64,000 bases of DNA from Symbiodinium natans (GCA_905221605.1 CAJNDS010002668.1:529501-593500); one strand, 5' to 3'. Positions 1-9,201 are shown, counted from the stretch's first letter. The notes: generated from the letters alone by a model not told the origin. A program made the numbers and translations.

Positions 1-26
1 AGGGTTTAGGGTTTAGGGTTTAGGGC
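1..26 (+). repeat. TTTAGGG block at window start
   Basis: Just over three G-strand telomere units. Because similar blocks recur throughout the window this is probably an internal block and not a chromosome end. Confidence 0.8.
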
Positions 27-223
27 TCAGGGCTGTGGAGTCACTGTGTGGAGGCGTCAGGAAAATCCTGTAAAGCCCTAAAAAACCCTACCAAAACCCC
101 CCCAGAAGCCCTTAAAAACCCAATAAGATCCGACAGAATTCTATAAAGCCTGGTAAAACCCCATACAATCCTGAAACCCTGCAGAATCCTAAAACCCTAA
201 AAAACCCGAACCCAACCTTCGAG

Positions 224-295
224 GAGCAGTGCGTCCGGCTGTGCAAAAGCCAAAAGAAAACCCCAACCCTGCACCATGACGTGCTTCCCTTTGCG
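224..295 (+). CDS. Candidate exon, 24 codons
   Basis: An acceptor CTTCGAG leads into an open frame reading EQCVRLCKSQKKTPTLHHDV then LPFA, which ends directly at donor GTTTAGGG. Length is 72, phase 0 at both ends. CCCTAAA-like sequence lies upstream and a TTTAGGG block downstream. Product unknown. Confidence 0.45.
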
Positions 296-395
296 GTTTA
301 GGGTTTAGGGTTTAGGGTTTAGGGTTTAGGGCTATCAGGTTCAGGGTTTAGGGTTTTGGGTTTAGGGCTATCGGGTTTAGGGTTTGGTTGGGCAG

Positions 396-480
396 GTGGG
401 TCCACTCTCGTGTCGGGCTGTCTGCCGGAGCCTGAAAGGGCATTGTGCTGGGGCTCCTTGCCCGGGCTCACTCAGTCTAG
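396..480 (+). CDS. Candidate exon, Cys-rich
   Basis: Acceptor TTGGGCAG and donor CTAG|GTTTGAGG enclose the open frame VGPLSCRAVCRSLKGHCAGA followed by PCPGSLSL, with four Cys in 24 residues. Product unknown. Confidence 0.4.
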
Positions 481-824
481 GTTTGAGGTTTAGGGTTTCG
501 GGTTTAGGGTTTGGGGCTAAGGGGCCTGATTCTGCAGCTAAAGGATCCACGGTCTGCTTAAGAGAGCCCCGCAGAAAATTAAAATACTATTGCATTTAAG
601 GACAATATAGGGAACATTGTTATTTAGATGTTTTCGGGGTTCTTAAGCGAAGAGCAGGGGTTATACACTAGGATGCCCAGCGGCACACTCTTATTGTCGT
701 TCGTTTTCCTATTCGTACACCTGATCGACCTCTTAGTGACAGGCACCTTATCTATGTAGGGTTCACCCTAAACCCCAAACTTGTGAACTCCTAAACCTTC
801 AACCCTAAACTCCTTCTGCCACAG
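481..824. other. Spacer without recognisable gene
   Basis: A short TTTAGGG run at 490-515 is followed by AT-rich unique sequence. I see no convincing exon, although one + frame remains open to 599. Confidence 0.4.
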
Positions 825-856
825 GAATTAGCAGAGGGCTGCTTCTTTACCAGGAG
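825..856 (+). CDS. Candidate micro-exon
   Basis: The acceptor TCCTTCTGCCACAG has a good pyrimidine tract. The open frame ELAEGCFFTR ends at AGGAG|GTTTCTTG. Only 32 bases, so chance is a serious alternative. Confidence 0.3.
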
Positions 857-1110
857 GTTTCTTGCACAGTTTGTGCCACATCAGCCCTTACGACCCCCCA
901 ACCCTGAAACGTATCCCAAACGCACAACGCCTAGAAGTCCTATACATGGGTAGTTAGGGTCCCTTTTCGGGGTCTTAAAAAAAAGGTGCCGATACACGTG
1001 TATGCATATATATATATATATAACTGTATAAGACCCATAAATGGACCCAACAATAGAATGCAATTAATTCAGCTTAGCCGCCCTGAACCCTAAAACCGCG
1101 TGGGGCTGAG

Positions 1111-1174
1111 GCGCCGCCACCCCACGCGCTCCGTGGCACTTCGCGCACGTGACGTCAAGGAGATCGCGCAGGAG
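1111..1174 (+). CDS. Candidate exon, Arg/Glu-rich
   Basis: The open frame RRHPTRSVALRARDVKEIAQ+E lies between acceptor GGGCTGAG and donor CAGGAG|GTCCTG. The C-terminal half is amphipathic and helix-like. GC content is well above the flanks. Confidence 0.4.
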
Positions 1175-1714
1175 GTCCTGTGACACTTCCGACTCCGGAC
1201 CCTGAACCTATAAAGCCTTGAAACACTGTAAACCCTGCACCCAAATGCTGAATGGTTTAGTTGCAGGGTTTAGGGTTTCAAAGCGTTTAGGGGTCTTATG
1301 GCGGGCGGTAGGACAAGGGTTTTTTCGAAGCCTTGAGTTTCGGATGAGAGGCTCCACTTATAAGAGTTCTTAAGGGACCCAGACAGTTTTTACAGGAGCG
1401 TGCGCAACCCAGATACCTGACCAGGGTGTCCCAAACCCTATAAACCCCAAAACCCTGGAATCTTAATAAACCCTAGAAAACCTAAAACTCGGGTAAACCC
1501 TGAACCTAAACCCTATAAATCTAAGACCCTAAAACCCTCGAACCTAGAACCTAAAAGCCCTGAAAGCCCTAGAACCCTAAAGCCCGAAATCCAGCAAACC
1601 CTCAAACCCTAAAACCTAAACCCGAAAACGCGAAGAACCCTCAGAACCCCAAAACATGGACTCTGGAAAGGGTTGAGGGTTTAGGGTTTAGGGTTCAAAC
1701 TCGGGGTGGGGCAG

Positions 1715-1803
1715 TTGCACTCGATCATTGAAGAGCTGGCATTGGATGATGCACCCACTCCACTGCGCATCTTGGGCCGGAAGAGTCCCCAAAACCCCCT
1801 GGG
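1715..1803 (+). CDS. Candidate exon, 29 codons
   Basis: Acceptor GGGGCAG precedes LHSIIEELALDDAPTPLRIL and GRKSPQNPL, ending with donor GG|GTTTAGGG. Composition is protein-like with an acidic helix. Flanked by TTTAGGG blocks on both sides. Confidence 0.5.
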
Positions 1804-1942
1804 GTTTAGGGTTTAGGGTTTAGGGTTAGGATTTAGGGTTTAGGATTTAGAGTTTACCGTTTAGGGTTTAGGGTCTTAGTCCCTAAGGCCCCTAGAGTTT
1901 CTAGGGCTTCCGGTTTAGGGCTAGCCCTAGTTGTTTTTCTAG

Positions 1943-2070
1943 CATCCTTGTACGGCCCAAGCACATTCAGGAGCCTGAAACCCAAACCCCAAACCCCATG
2001 GGGCCGTCTGGGATGGACATGGGTTTCGGAGTGTGTGATTTAGCTCCCTCTCTGGTGGCTGCCACCAGTT
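1943..2070 (+). CDS. Candidate exon containing CCCCAAA units as codons
   Basis: Acceptor TTGTTTTTCTAG has a strong pyrimidine tract. The frame reads ILVRPKHIQEPETQTPNPMG, then PSGMDMGFGVCDLAPSLVAA and TSC. Two CCCAAAC repeats inside it are read as TQTPNP. The likely donor is a GC type, GCTTTAGGG. Confidence 0.5.
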
Positions 2071-2419
2071 GCTTTAGGGTTTAGGGTTTATTTAGGTTTA
2101 GGAGTCTGGGTTTCGGGTTTTTAGGGTTTGTAGGTTGTTTTTTTTTGTTTGGGGGGGGGGGGGGGGGGTGAGGGAAGGCTTCATTCATAGCAGGGTTGTG
2201 ATAAACGATCGTTCTGTTTTTCGTGCGGGAGCTGGGGGGGGGGGGGCGGATTTTTGCATAAGCCCGAGAACTCTGAACTTGCAGATCACAGCAGTCTCGT
2301 GGTAGGGTTGAGGGTTTAAGGTTTGGTGTTTAGGGTTTAGGGTTCCGGATTTCGAAGATACAAATATACTACTAGACTGACAATGTACGACAATAACCAT
2401 AATGCTAGAATCACATCGT

Positions 2420-2520
2420 CTTAGTCATAGAGTAGGCAACCTTTAACCTTTTTTGGGAGTTATCCTTATACAATCCCTGTACACTCCCTCAGATTACTCT
2501 TTAGTTCCCGTAGGGTACTG
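2420..2520. repeat. Element K, copy 1
   Basis: Shares AGAGTAGGCAACCTTTAACC and a GGGTACTGGACAA end with the copy at 25556-25665, at a diverged level. Short dispersed non-coding element. Confidence 0.6.
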
Positions 2521-2741
2521 GACAATCAAGGCTAAAGGAGGGACCCTTAGAAGGGACCTTAGGGTTACTTAGGGGCTACTTAGGTCTATAGAGACTTTAT
2601 AGGGTATATTTAGGGGTTATGTTGGAGGATATGATTAAGGGCCCCTTCTAGGGGTCCCTCCTTATATCCCCTAACACAACGAAATAAGGGTAGCACCCCT
2701 AGACGCTGATCCCTAATCCCTAAACCCCAAAGGAGGGGGGG

Positions 2742-2866
2742 TACTTGGAGGTTCATGGGTACTTATATAACCCCAATCATAAACTGTACTTATAACCCAT
2801 TTAGGGGACTTAGGGGCTTGTAAGTACAGCTATAATTGGGTTATAAGTACCCTGAACCTTCAAGTA
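2742..2866. repeat. Element F, copy 1 (intact)
   Basis: About 125 bp with inverted ends: TACTTGGAGGTTCATGGGTA on the left pairs with GTACCCTGAACCTTCAAGTA on the right. MITE-like. Another copy at 49301-49520 is interrupted by a telomere block. Confidence 0.75.
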
Positions 2867-3018
2867 GCAATCTAGCACTCCCTCCTCTAACCCGGAACTT
2901 CAAAGTCAATCCCCCCATCAGCATCAGTAGGGATCCTTACCTCCACATATCATAAGCCCCAGGCAAAATGTAGGGAAACCCATGAAATAATAGAAACAAA
3001 AACATCGAGCCGTCCCAG

Positions 3019-3063
3019 GCCCGCCCGCGCATGATCCTGCGGCCCCCCGGCCTTACATTCAGG
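3019..3063 (+). CDS. Candidate exon, 15 codons
   Basis: Acceptor CGTCCCAG, frame ARPRMILRPPGLTFR, donor AGG|GTTTAA. Phase 0/0 but very short. Confidence 0.3.
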
Positions 3064-3325
3064 GTTTAATCGGTTTAGGGTTTAGGGTTTAGGACCTACT
3101 GTTGCAGTCGTTCACAGCCCAGTTGCAAAAAGGGTTTTTCTGTTACGGGGTTACCTATAGGGGACCTCCTGCAAAGGGGCTTTCGGTTCGGCATTCGCGC
3201 TTCAGGACTTCGATGGTCCCTGAACTCCAACCACTAAACCTCCGGTAGAAGTTGCGCAGAGGCTTTGAAGCCACGAGAGGTTAGGATGCTTGGACGACCT
3301 AGGGCTTTGAAAGCCTTTTGCTTCT

Positions 3326-3470
3326 AAGGGTAGTTGCATGGTCCTTTAACGTGGTCCCTTGCCTTCTTTAAAGGGTTCTGAAGTATGGTCCCTTGGGTTG
3401 CATAGGGTTTCTAAGGGGGGTCCCCATTTAAGGGCCCATACTTGGGGACCATGTAACTATACCTTTAGAT
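3326..3470. repeat. Inverted-repeat element (~145 bp)
   Basis: The left arm AGGGTAGTTGCATGGTCC is imperfectly complementary to the right arm around GGACCATGTAACTATACCTT, with further nested GGTCCC/GGGACC pairs. MITE-like hairpin. Confidence 0.6.
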
Positions 3471-3558
3471 TGCAACCCGAAATTCTCAACCCTAACCCTA
3501 AGCCCGAAGCCCTAAGCCCTAAGCCCTAAACCCTAAACCCTAAACCCTAAACTAGACC

Positions 3559-3675
3559 ATGCCAGGCCTATGGGCCTCCCGGGGCCTGGCCTCCGCGCTC
3601 CGAGGCGCGGGCGAAGCCGCATTAGAATATTTTTGCGCAGCCCTACACCTCCAAGGACATATGAAGTCTTACTAG
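3559..3675 (+). CDS. Candidate coding segment, 38 codons plus stop
   Basis: An ATG-led frame MPGLWASRGLASALRGAGEA, ALEYFCAALHLQGHMKSY runs to TAG where element A begins. Acceptors CCCTAAACTAG (3555) or GCCAG (3565) could instead start an exon. Ala-rich and helix-like; GC-rich against AT-rich flanks. Confidence 0.4.
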   Translation: MPGLWASRGLASALRGAGEAALEYFCAALHLQGHMKSY

Positions 3676-3763
3676 ACTAACTATAGGTAAGGGACTTATA
3701 TAACCTAAGTTTCGGGTCCGTATAGCTCTACTTATAGCTCGGGACGCAACAGGGAGGCCCCTG
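3672..3763. repeat. Element A, degenerate copy
   Basis: Contains ACTAACTATAGGTAAGGGAC and CTCTACTTATAGCTC, the two arms of family A found in better copies at 51490, 56475 and 58538. Confidence 0.65.
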
Positions 3764-4008
3764 GAAGTGCAGGGTTGTTTGGTTCAAGGACGTCTCGACA
3801 TAAGGGTCTGCTTCTCACAAACAGCGCCCGATTATCCCTTCCAAGAAGGGTTCTGCGTCAGGGTACCAGGGTACCGTCCTGCTCCTTGTTCAATGGGTCC
3901 CCAAAACGGACCCTGTTTAGTACTTTTTCTGTTGTTGAGGGTTCAGGGTTTTGGCTTTTGGGGCTAGTGTTGTTCGTGAAAGTTGCTTATTCGAAAATCA
4001 CGCTCCAG

Positions 4009-4089
4009 GACCAGCAATCTTGTGATTCTTCTGGAACTGCAACCCTCGGGAGCAGAACAGCCTTAAAGGCATCTGCACTAGCAGGCAAG
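4009..4089 (+). CDS. Candidate exon, 27 codons
   Basis: Acceptor CTCCAG, frame DQQSCDSSGTATLGSRTALK then ASALAGK, donor CAAG|GTTTTTG. Phase 0/0. It is followed by a short typical intron and a second exon in the same frame. Confidence 0.5.
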
Positions 4090-4146
4090 GTTTTTGTCTT
4101 GATTTTCAAGGGCATTTCTCACCTCCGCGGTGATCTTCTTCTGCAG
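4090..4146 (+). other. Candidate 57-bp intron without telomere repeats
   Basis: Starts GTTTTTGTC and ends CTTCTTCTGCAG. The length is a multiple of three and it has no in-frame stop, so it could also be retained as coding sequence. Confidence 0.4.
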
Positions 4147-4234
4147 GCCTACGGCGGCTACAGTGTCGCTGCCGAAGCCACTGGACTCCAGGCTGTTGTT
4201 CTCTTCTTGGGTTCGGGATACACGGCAAGCCAGG
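4147..4234 (+). CDS. Candidate exon, Gly/Val-rich
   Basis: Frame AYGGYSVAAEATGLQAVVLF then LGSGYTASQ continues the frame of the previous exon. The donor would be a GC type, GG|GCTTAGGG, inside the CTTAGGG block. Confidence 0.45.
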
Positions 4235-4350
4235 GCTTAGGGCTTAGGGCTTAGGGCTTAGGGCTTCGGGCTTAGGGCTTGGGGCTTCGGGCTTCGGGCT
4301 TCGGGCTTCGGGCTTAGGGCTTAGGGCTTAGGGTTTAGGGTTTAGGGTTT
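4235..4350 (+). repeat. Variant block: CTTAGGG, CTTCGGG then TTTAGGG
   Basis: Runs of identical variants follow one another (CTTAGGG, then CTTCGGG, back to CTTAGGG, then TTTAGGG), a pattern of local homogenisation. Confidence 0.85.
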
Positions 4351-4364
4351 TACTGCTAAAGCAG

Positions 4365-4440
4365 ACTTTTTGGGCCACCGTACTCCCAGAGCAAGCTTCG
4401 TGGCCGCTGAGGGCTTTGAACCCTTGGAATTGAGAATGTT
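4365..4440 (+). CDS. Candidate exon with GTAAGG donor
   Basis: Acceptor GCTAAAGCAG; frame DFLGHRTPRASFVAAEGFEP then LELRM; the donor GTAAGG is close to the eukaryotic consensus. Preceded by a TTTAGGG block. Confidence 0.5.
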
Positions 4441-4501
4441 GTAAGGCCCTACACACTACATCCGGTCAGCCCCTAAGCCCCGTGACACAGACTGGGTTTC
4501 G

Positions 4502-4608
4502 GGCGCAGCAAGAGGTAGAGTTTAGAGTGTAGGGTTTCGCGTCAGGGTTTAGGGTTTAGGGTTTAGGGTTTAGGGTTTAGGGTTTAGGGTTGGCGCAGCA
4601 AGAGGCAG
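4502..4608 (+). repeat. TTTAGGG block flanked by a 17-bp direct duplication
   Basis: GGCGCAGCAAGAGGTAG at 4502-4518 and GGCGCAGCAAGAGGCAG at 4592-4608 flank about seven TTTAGGG units (4544-4590). They differ by a single T/C transition. Confidence 0.8.
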
Positions 4609-4667
4609 TCCGGAGAATCCTTAGACTCTCCATCAAGTTTCAACTCCTAAACCGCACGCGCCATTAG
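4599..4667 (+). CDS. Candidate exon, basic helix
   Basis: Acceptor TTGGCGCAG; frame QEAVRRILRLSIKFQLLNRT then RH and TAG just before GGTTTAGGG. A donor inside the last codons, or a true stop, are both possible. Confidence 0.45.
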   Translation, partial: QEAVRRILRLSIKFQLLNRTRH

Positions 4668-4946
4668 GGTTTAGGGTGTTCAAGGGGGGGTATATATTAT
4701 ATAACCCAAGGTTCCCTCATGCTCCCTACCCCCGATGAAACCCTGTCCCGAAATCTCGGAACATCCCAATTGCCCGGCTGGGTTTCGGGCGTTTGTTTAG
4801 GTTTTCGTGATTAGGGTTTAGGGTTTAGGGTTTAGGGTTTCGGGTTTAGGCTCATACCCTGATTGCCCGATTTTTTTTGCGGGGTATGTAGTCTAACTTT
4901 CCTTTTATACTCGGCAGTTTTCAGTTCTTTTCTGCTGGAGCCCTAG

Positions 4947-5014
4947 GTTCCCTTGAGAACAGTAGCCGACCCTGGGCTACCCCAAAAGAAGATGGAAAGA
5001 CACCAGCCTCCAGG
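4947..5014 (+). CDS. Candidate exon
   Basis: Acceptor CTGCTGGAGCCCTAG; frame SLENSSRPWATPKEDGKTPA then S; donor AGG|GTACAAG. The frame also stays open upstream of the acceptor. Confidence 0.45.
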
Positions 5015-5037
5015 GTACAAGTTGGAGGTACAAGTTG

Positions 5038-5142
5038 GGCCCCCCTACTGTACTAAGTGCGAACTACAGTTAAGGGACTTAGAACCGAAGTTAGGATCCT
5101 GAAAAACCCAATCGAGGGCCCTTATGACCCTACGTATACCTT
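5038..5142. repeat. Element A, diverged copy
   Basis: Begins GGGCCCCCCTACTGTACTAA and carries CAGTTAAGGGACTTAGAACC, matching the copy at 51490. Confidence 0.65.
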
Positions 5143-5180
5143 GGTGGGGTCCGTCCTTGTAGGACTCCAATTTGAGACAG

Positions 5181-5238
5181 GCCGCTTCTGCCTTGCGGCG
5201 GTCACCCAGGTGGCGAGCTTGAGCCTAGCATCTCTAAG
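5181..5238 (+). CDS. Candidate exon with telomere-word donor
   Basis: Acceptor TTTGAGACAG; frame RFCLAAVTQVASLSLASL; donor CTAAG|GTTTAGGG. A clear example of an exon running straight into the repeat. Confidence 0.5.
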
Positions 5239-5277
5239 GTTTAGGGTTTAGGGTTTAGGATTCTGATCCTATTCTTA

Positions 5278-5380
5278 CTGGCTCTTACTAGGGAATGAGG
5301 GCTTTAGGTTCGCGTAGATTACCCCTTGAACGGGTTATGCCCGAGGGCCGTAGGGAATTCATTCCCTACAAAGAGCCAGG
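5278..5380. repeat. Element G, copy 1
   Basis: Inverted ends CTGGCTCTTACTAGGGAATG and CATTCCCTACAAAGAGCCAG. A second copy lies at 48973-49078 and a broken one near 7541-7630. Confidence 0.7.
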
Positions 5381-5864
5381 CCCTTAACCCTAGAAGTCTA
5401 AAACCCTATACACCCTGAACCCCAGAAAACCTAAACCCTAAACCATAGTTCTATGGAGGCACGACCCCCTTCAATTCTTACACCAGGGCAGCTGTGCAGG
5501 GTCCGCGCGCAGGTTCATCTACGATTTCGGGTGATTTTTCCTTGAGTTGGGGCGCCACTGGCACAGATAGCGGGTTTTGGGTTTCTGGTTTAGGGTTTAG
5601 GGGAATCCGCCCCCCCCCCCCCCCCCACCCGCCCAACAAGGAAGAGATTAAAAGGTAATCCTAAGCCCTCAACCCTCAACCCTAAGCCCTAAACCCTGCG
5701 CGCAGTGCGGGTGGCGAAACCCTAAACCCTAATGATCGGGCTCTTCTGAGCTCTGAGCCTTGCCCCAGTTGGACTTGAAGCCTGGAGTGATCCGAAAGCC
5801 CTCTGGAAACTCTAAACCCTAAACCCTAAGCCCTAAACCCTAAACCCTAAGCCCTGTGTTGCAG

Positions 5865-5928
5865 GCCAGGAGCTGACCCCACTCCCGCCAACCATCCGGC
5901 ATGGGGAGCCCCACAGCCTCCGTTCCGG
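5865..5928 (+). CDS. Candidate exon, Pro-rich
   Basis: Acceptor TGTGTTGCAG; frame QELTPLPPTIRHGEPHSLRS; probable GC donor GG|GCTTAGGG. CCCTAAA block upstream and TTTAGGG downstream. Confidence 0.45.
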
Positions 5929-5973
5929 GCTTAGGGTTCAGGGTTTAGGGTTTAGGGTTCCGGTTTTTTTTTT

Positions 5974-6015
<42 letters not shown>

Positions 6016-6742
6016 GTCAGGGTTTGGGCAAAAAGGGTTTTAAGTCACCAAGTCCCAGATGCCAAAGGGATTTAAGTACTTGAGGGCTTCAGGCTTGTTA
6101 GGGTTTCGGGCTTCAGGCTTTCTGAGGATTGGGCTCATTCAGGTCGTTTAGGGTTGAGGTGTTCGGGCCGTCGGCAGGTCCAGTTTCAAAGCACAGGGTT
6201 CCCGGTTCCCGGTTTCAGGTCTTTAGTGCTTAAGGGTAAGGGTTCGGGGCCTTAGGCCTTAGGCCTTAGGCCTTAGGGGGGGAAACTGCCGGCCAGTTCT
6301 TAGGAATCTTAAAGAGGGCCCCCAAGCCCAATGGTACAATGGTACAACCTTGGGGGGTCCAAGGTAGAGTCCCTAGACCTAGGCCCGGCCCCCTCCAGAA
6401 GTATAGGGTTTAGGGTTTAGGGTTTAGGGTTTAGGGTTTAGGGTTGTTCCCTAATACCCCCCCCCCCCCCCCCCACTACTCCCTAAGGCTCCCCACAGGT
6501 TTCCGAGGCACCTACCCCCCCCATGAGCCGCCCTCCCTTATAAGGACCCTATCGTTGCTTCAAGCCAGGGCAGGGAACTGCGTCATGTGTGGTGCCAAGC
6601 TCTAAGCTCGAAACTTTTAGCCGCAAGCCCCTAAAAAACCCTAAGCCCAAAACCCTAAACCCTAAATTAAACCCTAAACCCTAAACCCTAAACCCTAAAC
6701 CCTAAACCCTAAACCCTATCCCCGAGCTCCCAAAATCCTCAG
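5929..6742. other. Spacer with compound homopolymer and repeats
   Basis: Holds a poly-T/poly-G tract, CCTTAGG repeats (6255-6280), a TTTAGGG block (6404-6448), a poly-C tract and a CCCTAAA block (6640-6718). One short GC-rich stretch at 6569-6608 could code for NCVMCGAKL. Confidence 0.5.
5965..6014 (+). repeat. Poly-T followed by poly-G
   Basis: About 19 T directly followed by about 31 G, the largest of several T(n)G(n) or C(n)A(n) tracts in the window. Confidence 0.9.
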
Positions 6743-6807
6743 TGATCCATCCTCGCAAGGGCTACAGGCCTGGAATCCGCACTCCAGGCGTGGCTTCTTG
6801 ATCTTGG
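6743..6807 (+). CDS. Candidate exon
   Basis: Acceptor AAAATCCTCAG; the frame DPSSQGLQAWNPHSRRGFLI is open to donor TTGG|GTTCAGGG. Another frame is open for most of the length, so the reading is uncertain. Confidence 0.35.
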
Positions 6808-7077
6808 GTTCAGGGTTTAGGGTTAGGGTTGAAGGCTTTCTGGTGGGTTTGGGGGGTCTGTGGTTTAGGGGTTTCCCGAAACCCCAAAAACCCTAACAAC
6901 CCTAACAACCCGAAACCATAAGAGCCCTAAACCCTTTTGGGTTTAGAATTTTTAGGGCTTACAAGCTCCAGGTTGAGACCAGCCTAGTTCCGCATCTTGG
7001 GTGGGGTACCCCTTAAGTTTGCACCCTTGGGTTTGGGACCCTGTGTCCTGATCCTCTCATTTCAGGGTCATATTTTG

Positions 7078-7156
7078 GGATGTTCCCCTTTTTCTAGCAG
7101 CCCTTAACAAGGATTATCTACTATTAGGACTGTTAGTATAAGGGGGAACATCCCAA
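7078..7156. repeat. Element B, copy 1
   Basis: Inverted ends GGGATGTTCCCCTTTTTCTA and AGTATAAGGGGGAACATCCC. Related copies at 9678, 33894 and 58692. Confidence 0.75.
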
Positions 7157-7647
7157 GCAATGTTAGGAGTATATTAAGGGAATCTCTTAGGCGTTCCTCC
7201 TTAGCGGTCCGAGTCTTAGCAAAGTTGGGCTCCTGGGTGCTTTTATTTCAGTTTAACTTAGTTTATTTAGTGCAAGTTCAGGCACTTATAGCCTAACTGA
7301 GGATACTTACAACCCAACTTAGGGCCCAACAAGACTCTACAGTGCAATCTTCAAACCCCCCCCCCCTCCCCCCTTCCTCTACCATCCCTCTCAGGGTTAC
7401 CCTAAACAGCCCTAAACCCTAAACCCCAAAAAACAGTTCTGAGGCCGCCAGAAGCCTGACAATCAAGAAGTGTGGCAGGAGGGAAGAACGAAGCCCCAAG
7501 CTCGAAACACCCAACTTCCTCCAACCCTAAGAACTACCCCTGGTTCTTAGCAGGGTTTAGGGTTTAGGGTTTATGAGGGAATAGGGCCCTATTTATTTTC
7601 TTGAAGGGAGTATATGGGGTACCTCATGACCCACCATTCCGGACTAC

Positions 7648-7758
7648 AAGGAGGGCCCGCCTTTCCCCCCATTATTTATACGTAGAGTGAGAAGGACCCT
7701 AAATTCGGTTGTAAGGAGCCCAAGATTATGATATAAGTCCCTTAACTATAGTTCGCAC
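7648..7758. repeat. Element A, inverted copy
   Basis: Reads AAGGAGGGCCCGCC at one end and AAGTCCCTTAACTATAGTTC at the other, the reverse of the copy at 51490. Confidence 0.65.
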
Positions 7759-7854
7759 CCTAAACCCGAAAAACCCTTGACCCTACACCCTATACCCTAA
7801 ACCCTAAACCCCAGAACACTTAACCCTACACCCCAAAACCCTCTGCGAGTGCAG

Positions 7855-7927
7855 CGGCCAAGCGCAGGCGGAGGCGGAGCGCAAGCAGGCCGTCAAGTTC
7901 GCTCAAGTTAACACAGCAACATTCTCG
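7855..7927 (+). CDS. Candidate exon, coiled-coil-like
   Basis: Acceptor GCGAGTGCAG; frame GQAQAEAERKQAVKFAQVNT then ATFS; donor TCG|GTAGGA. First of a series of Ala/Gln/Glu-rich segments running to about 23 kb. Confidence 0.5.
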
Positions 7928-8007
7928 GTAGGACCTGTAATTTCTTTAGGGTTTAGGATTTAGGGTTTAGGGTTTAGTAGTACTCTCGGAAGGACCTATA
8001 GCTTCCT
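7921..8007 (+). repeat. TTTAGGG block between diverged 26-bp direct repeats
   Basis: The segments 7921-7946 and 7982-8007 match at 20 of 26 positions (shared core CTCGG.AGGACCT). The left copy spans the donor of the preceding exon. Confidence 0.6.
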
Positions 8008-8183
8008 TCTAACGGCTTTTGGTTTATGGGCCCTTGGGCTTGTTTAAGGTTTATGAGGGTATACGGGTTTAGGGTTTAGGGTTTAGGGTTAAGGGTTCCC
8101 AACTAAGGGCCCGTATTAATGGGATCATCTAGCTGCGTACCCCAAGAGTTATGCTTTGCCTTGTGTGTATAGCATCCATCGGA

Positions 8184-8308
8184 AGATTAACAATATGGGT
8201 GGTTGTCAAAATTCTGGTCCCTTGTTGGATCCCCATTATACTGCGGCACCTAATACTTAGGGTACCCAAAAAGGGACCATGATTTTGGCAACCACCCATA
8301 TGGTAATT
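8184..8308. repeat. Element C, copy 1
   Basis: Inverted ends AATATGGGTGGTTGTCAAAA and TTTTGGCAACCACCCATATG. The second copy at 54752 forms most of a candidate intron. Confidence 0.75.
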
Positions 8309-8522
8309 CTTATCATGGTTCTGAGGGGAGTATGGCGAACTTGGGCCCTTGTTTGTTGTTCAAGAAGTTTTGGGGTGTCGGGCTTTTAGGGTTTTTTAGT
8401 TAAAGCCCTAAAGCCCCGGTAGAGCACAGGGCGTAGCACCCTAAAGCGTCGAAAGCCCAGTTCGAGCATGCAGGGCTTCGGCTTGTAGAGCTTAGGGCTT
8501 TAGGCTTGGGTCTCCATTTCAG

Positions 8523-8588
8523 CCCCAGATCCTGAACCACAGCAAAAGCTTCAGATATTCTTTTACTGTACACGAACACTTACCTCAC
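8523..8588 (+). CDS. Candidate exon, 22 codons
   Basis: Acceptor TCTCCATTTCAG has a good pyrimidine tract. Frame PQILNHSKSFRYSFTVHEHL then PH, phase 0/0, donor CAC|GTAGGC. Confidence 0.5.
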
Positions 8589-8900
8589 GTAGGCGTGTGA
8601 CTTTTGAGTAGGACCTCGAAAAGTTCAAAGTTGGCCCACGGTCGTGTGAGCTGGGCACGTCCCAGCACTGGGAACTTGGAACCGCTCCTTTTGAGTTGGT
8701 TCGTCGAACCTTCCTACTGCATGTCTGCATGCGAACACCTGCTTTCTTGATACGGAGACCTGAACTCTTAAGCCTGTGCAGCCAGTGTCAAGACCAGTGT
8801 TTCATGAAACGTTGAGTTCACGGACGGGATAAAAATTGGGACCGAGAGGCCGTACGTCGATACGCCGATCCGTCCCGAAAACATGTTACTTTGGCTTCGT
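8589..8900. other. Unique spacer, no gene recognised
   Basis: About 310 bases free of telomere units. A short inverted pair ACGGACGGG/CCGTCCCG at 8820-8880 is the only structure seen. Confidence 0.4.
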
Positions 8901-8999
8901 CGGTAGGCCCTGTAGGCCCTTTGTGACAGTTTACAATTTTCCTTATTGGCTTTAAGAGGATCATGTTCAGGAATCAGAGGGTTTTGAGGGCCATCCTAG
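8901..8999. repeat. Element J, copy 1 (introner-like)
   Basis: Begins CGGTAGGCCCTGTAGG and ends AGGGCCATCCTAG; the ends are imperfect inverted repeats. The left end supplies a GT and the right end an AG, and the interior shares TTAAGAGGATCA with 62025-62127. Confidence 0.65.
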
Positions 9000-9053
9000 C
9001 TTAGGGTTTAGGGTTTAGGATTTGGGGTTTGGGGTTTAGGGTTTGCTTATCAG

Positions 9054-9100
9054 GCCTTGATGGCCGCCAGGCAGCAACAGGACCGAGTGTTCATGGGCCG
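9054..9100 (+). CDS. Candidate exon
   Basis: Acceptor TGCTTATCAG; frame ALMAARQQQDRVFMGR; donor CCG|GTTGTGG. The same frame remains open beyond the donor to 9242, so the right end is uncertain. Confidence 0.4.
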
Positions 9101-9201
9101 GTTGTGGGCAAGGGATTTTCGGCATATTGTCCGAAACCCTAAGCCCGAAAGAAACACTAAACCCTATAAACCTTTTGTACTTAAAGTCCTTTCGAAAGCA
9201 G

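Larger units (their letters stand above)
2071..3018. other. Intergenic or intronic spacer with two inverted-repeat elements
   Basis: Holds TTTAGGG blocks, two poly-G tracts (2150-2169 and 2236-2246), an element K copy and an element F copy. No convincing exon was read. Confidence 0.5.
6808..7854. other. Spacer rich in inverted-repeat elements
   Basis: Holds element B (7078-7156), a G-like element interrupted by TTTAGGG (7541-7630), an inverted element A copy (7648-7758) and several CCCTAAA blocks. No convincing exon. Confidence 0.5.

Noticed and set aside
1-26. True chromosome end at the start of the window
   Set aside because: Only about three units, and equal or longer arrays (12980, 42897, 47027, 59725) lie deep inside the sequence.
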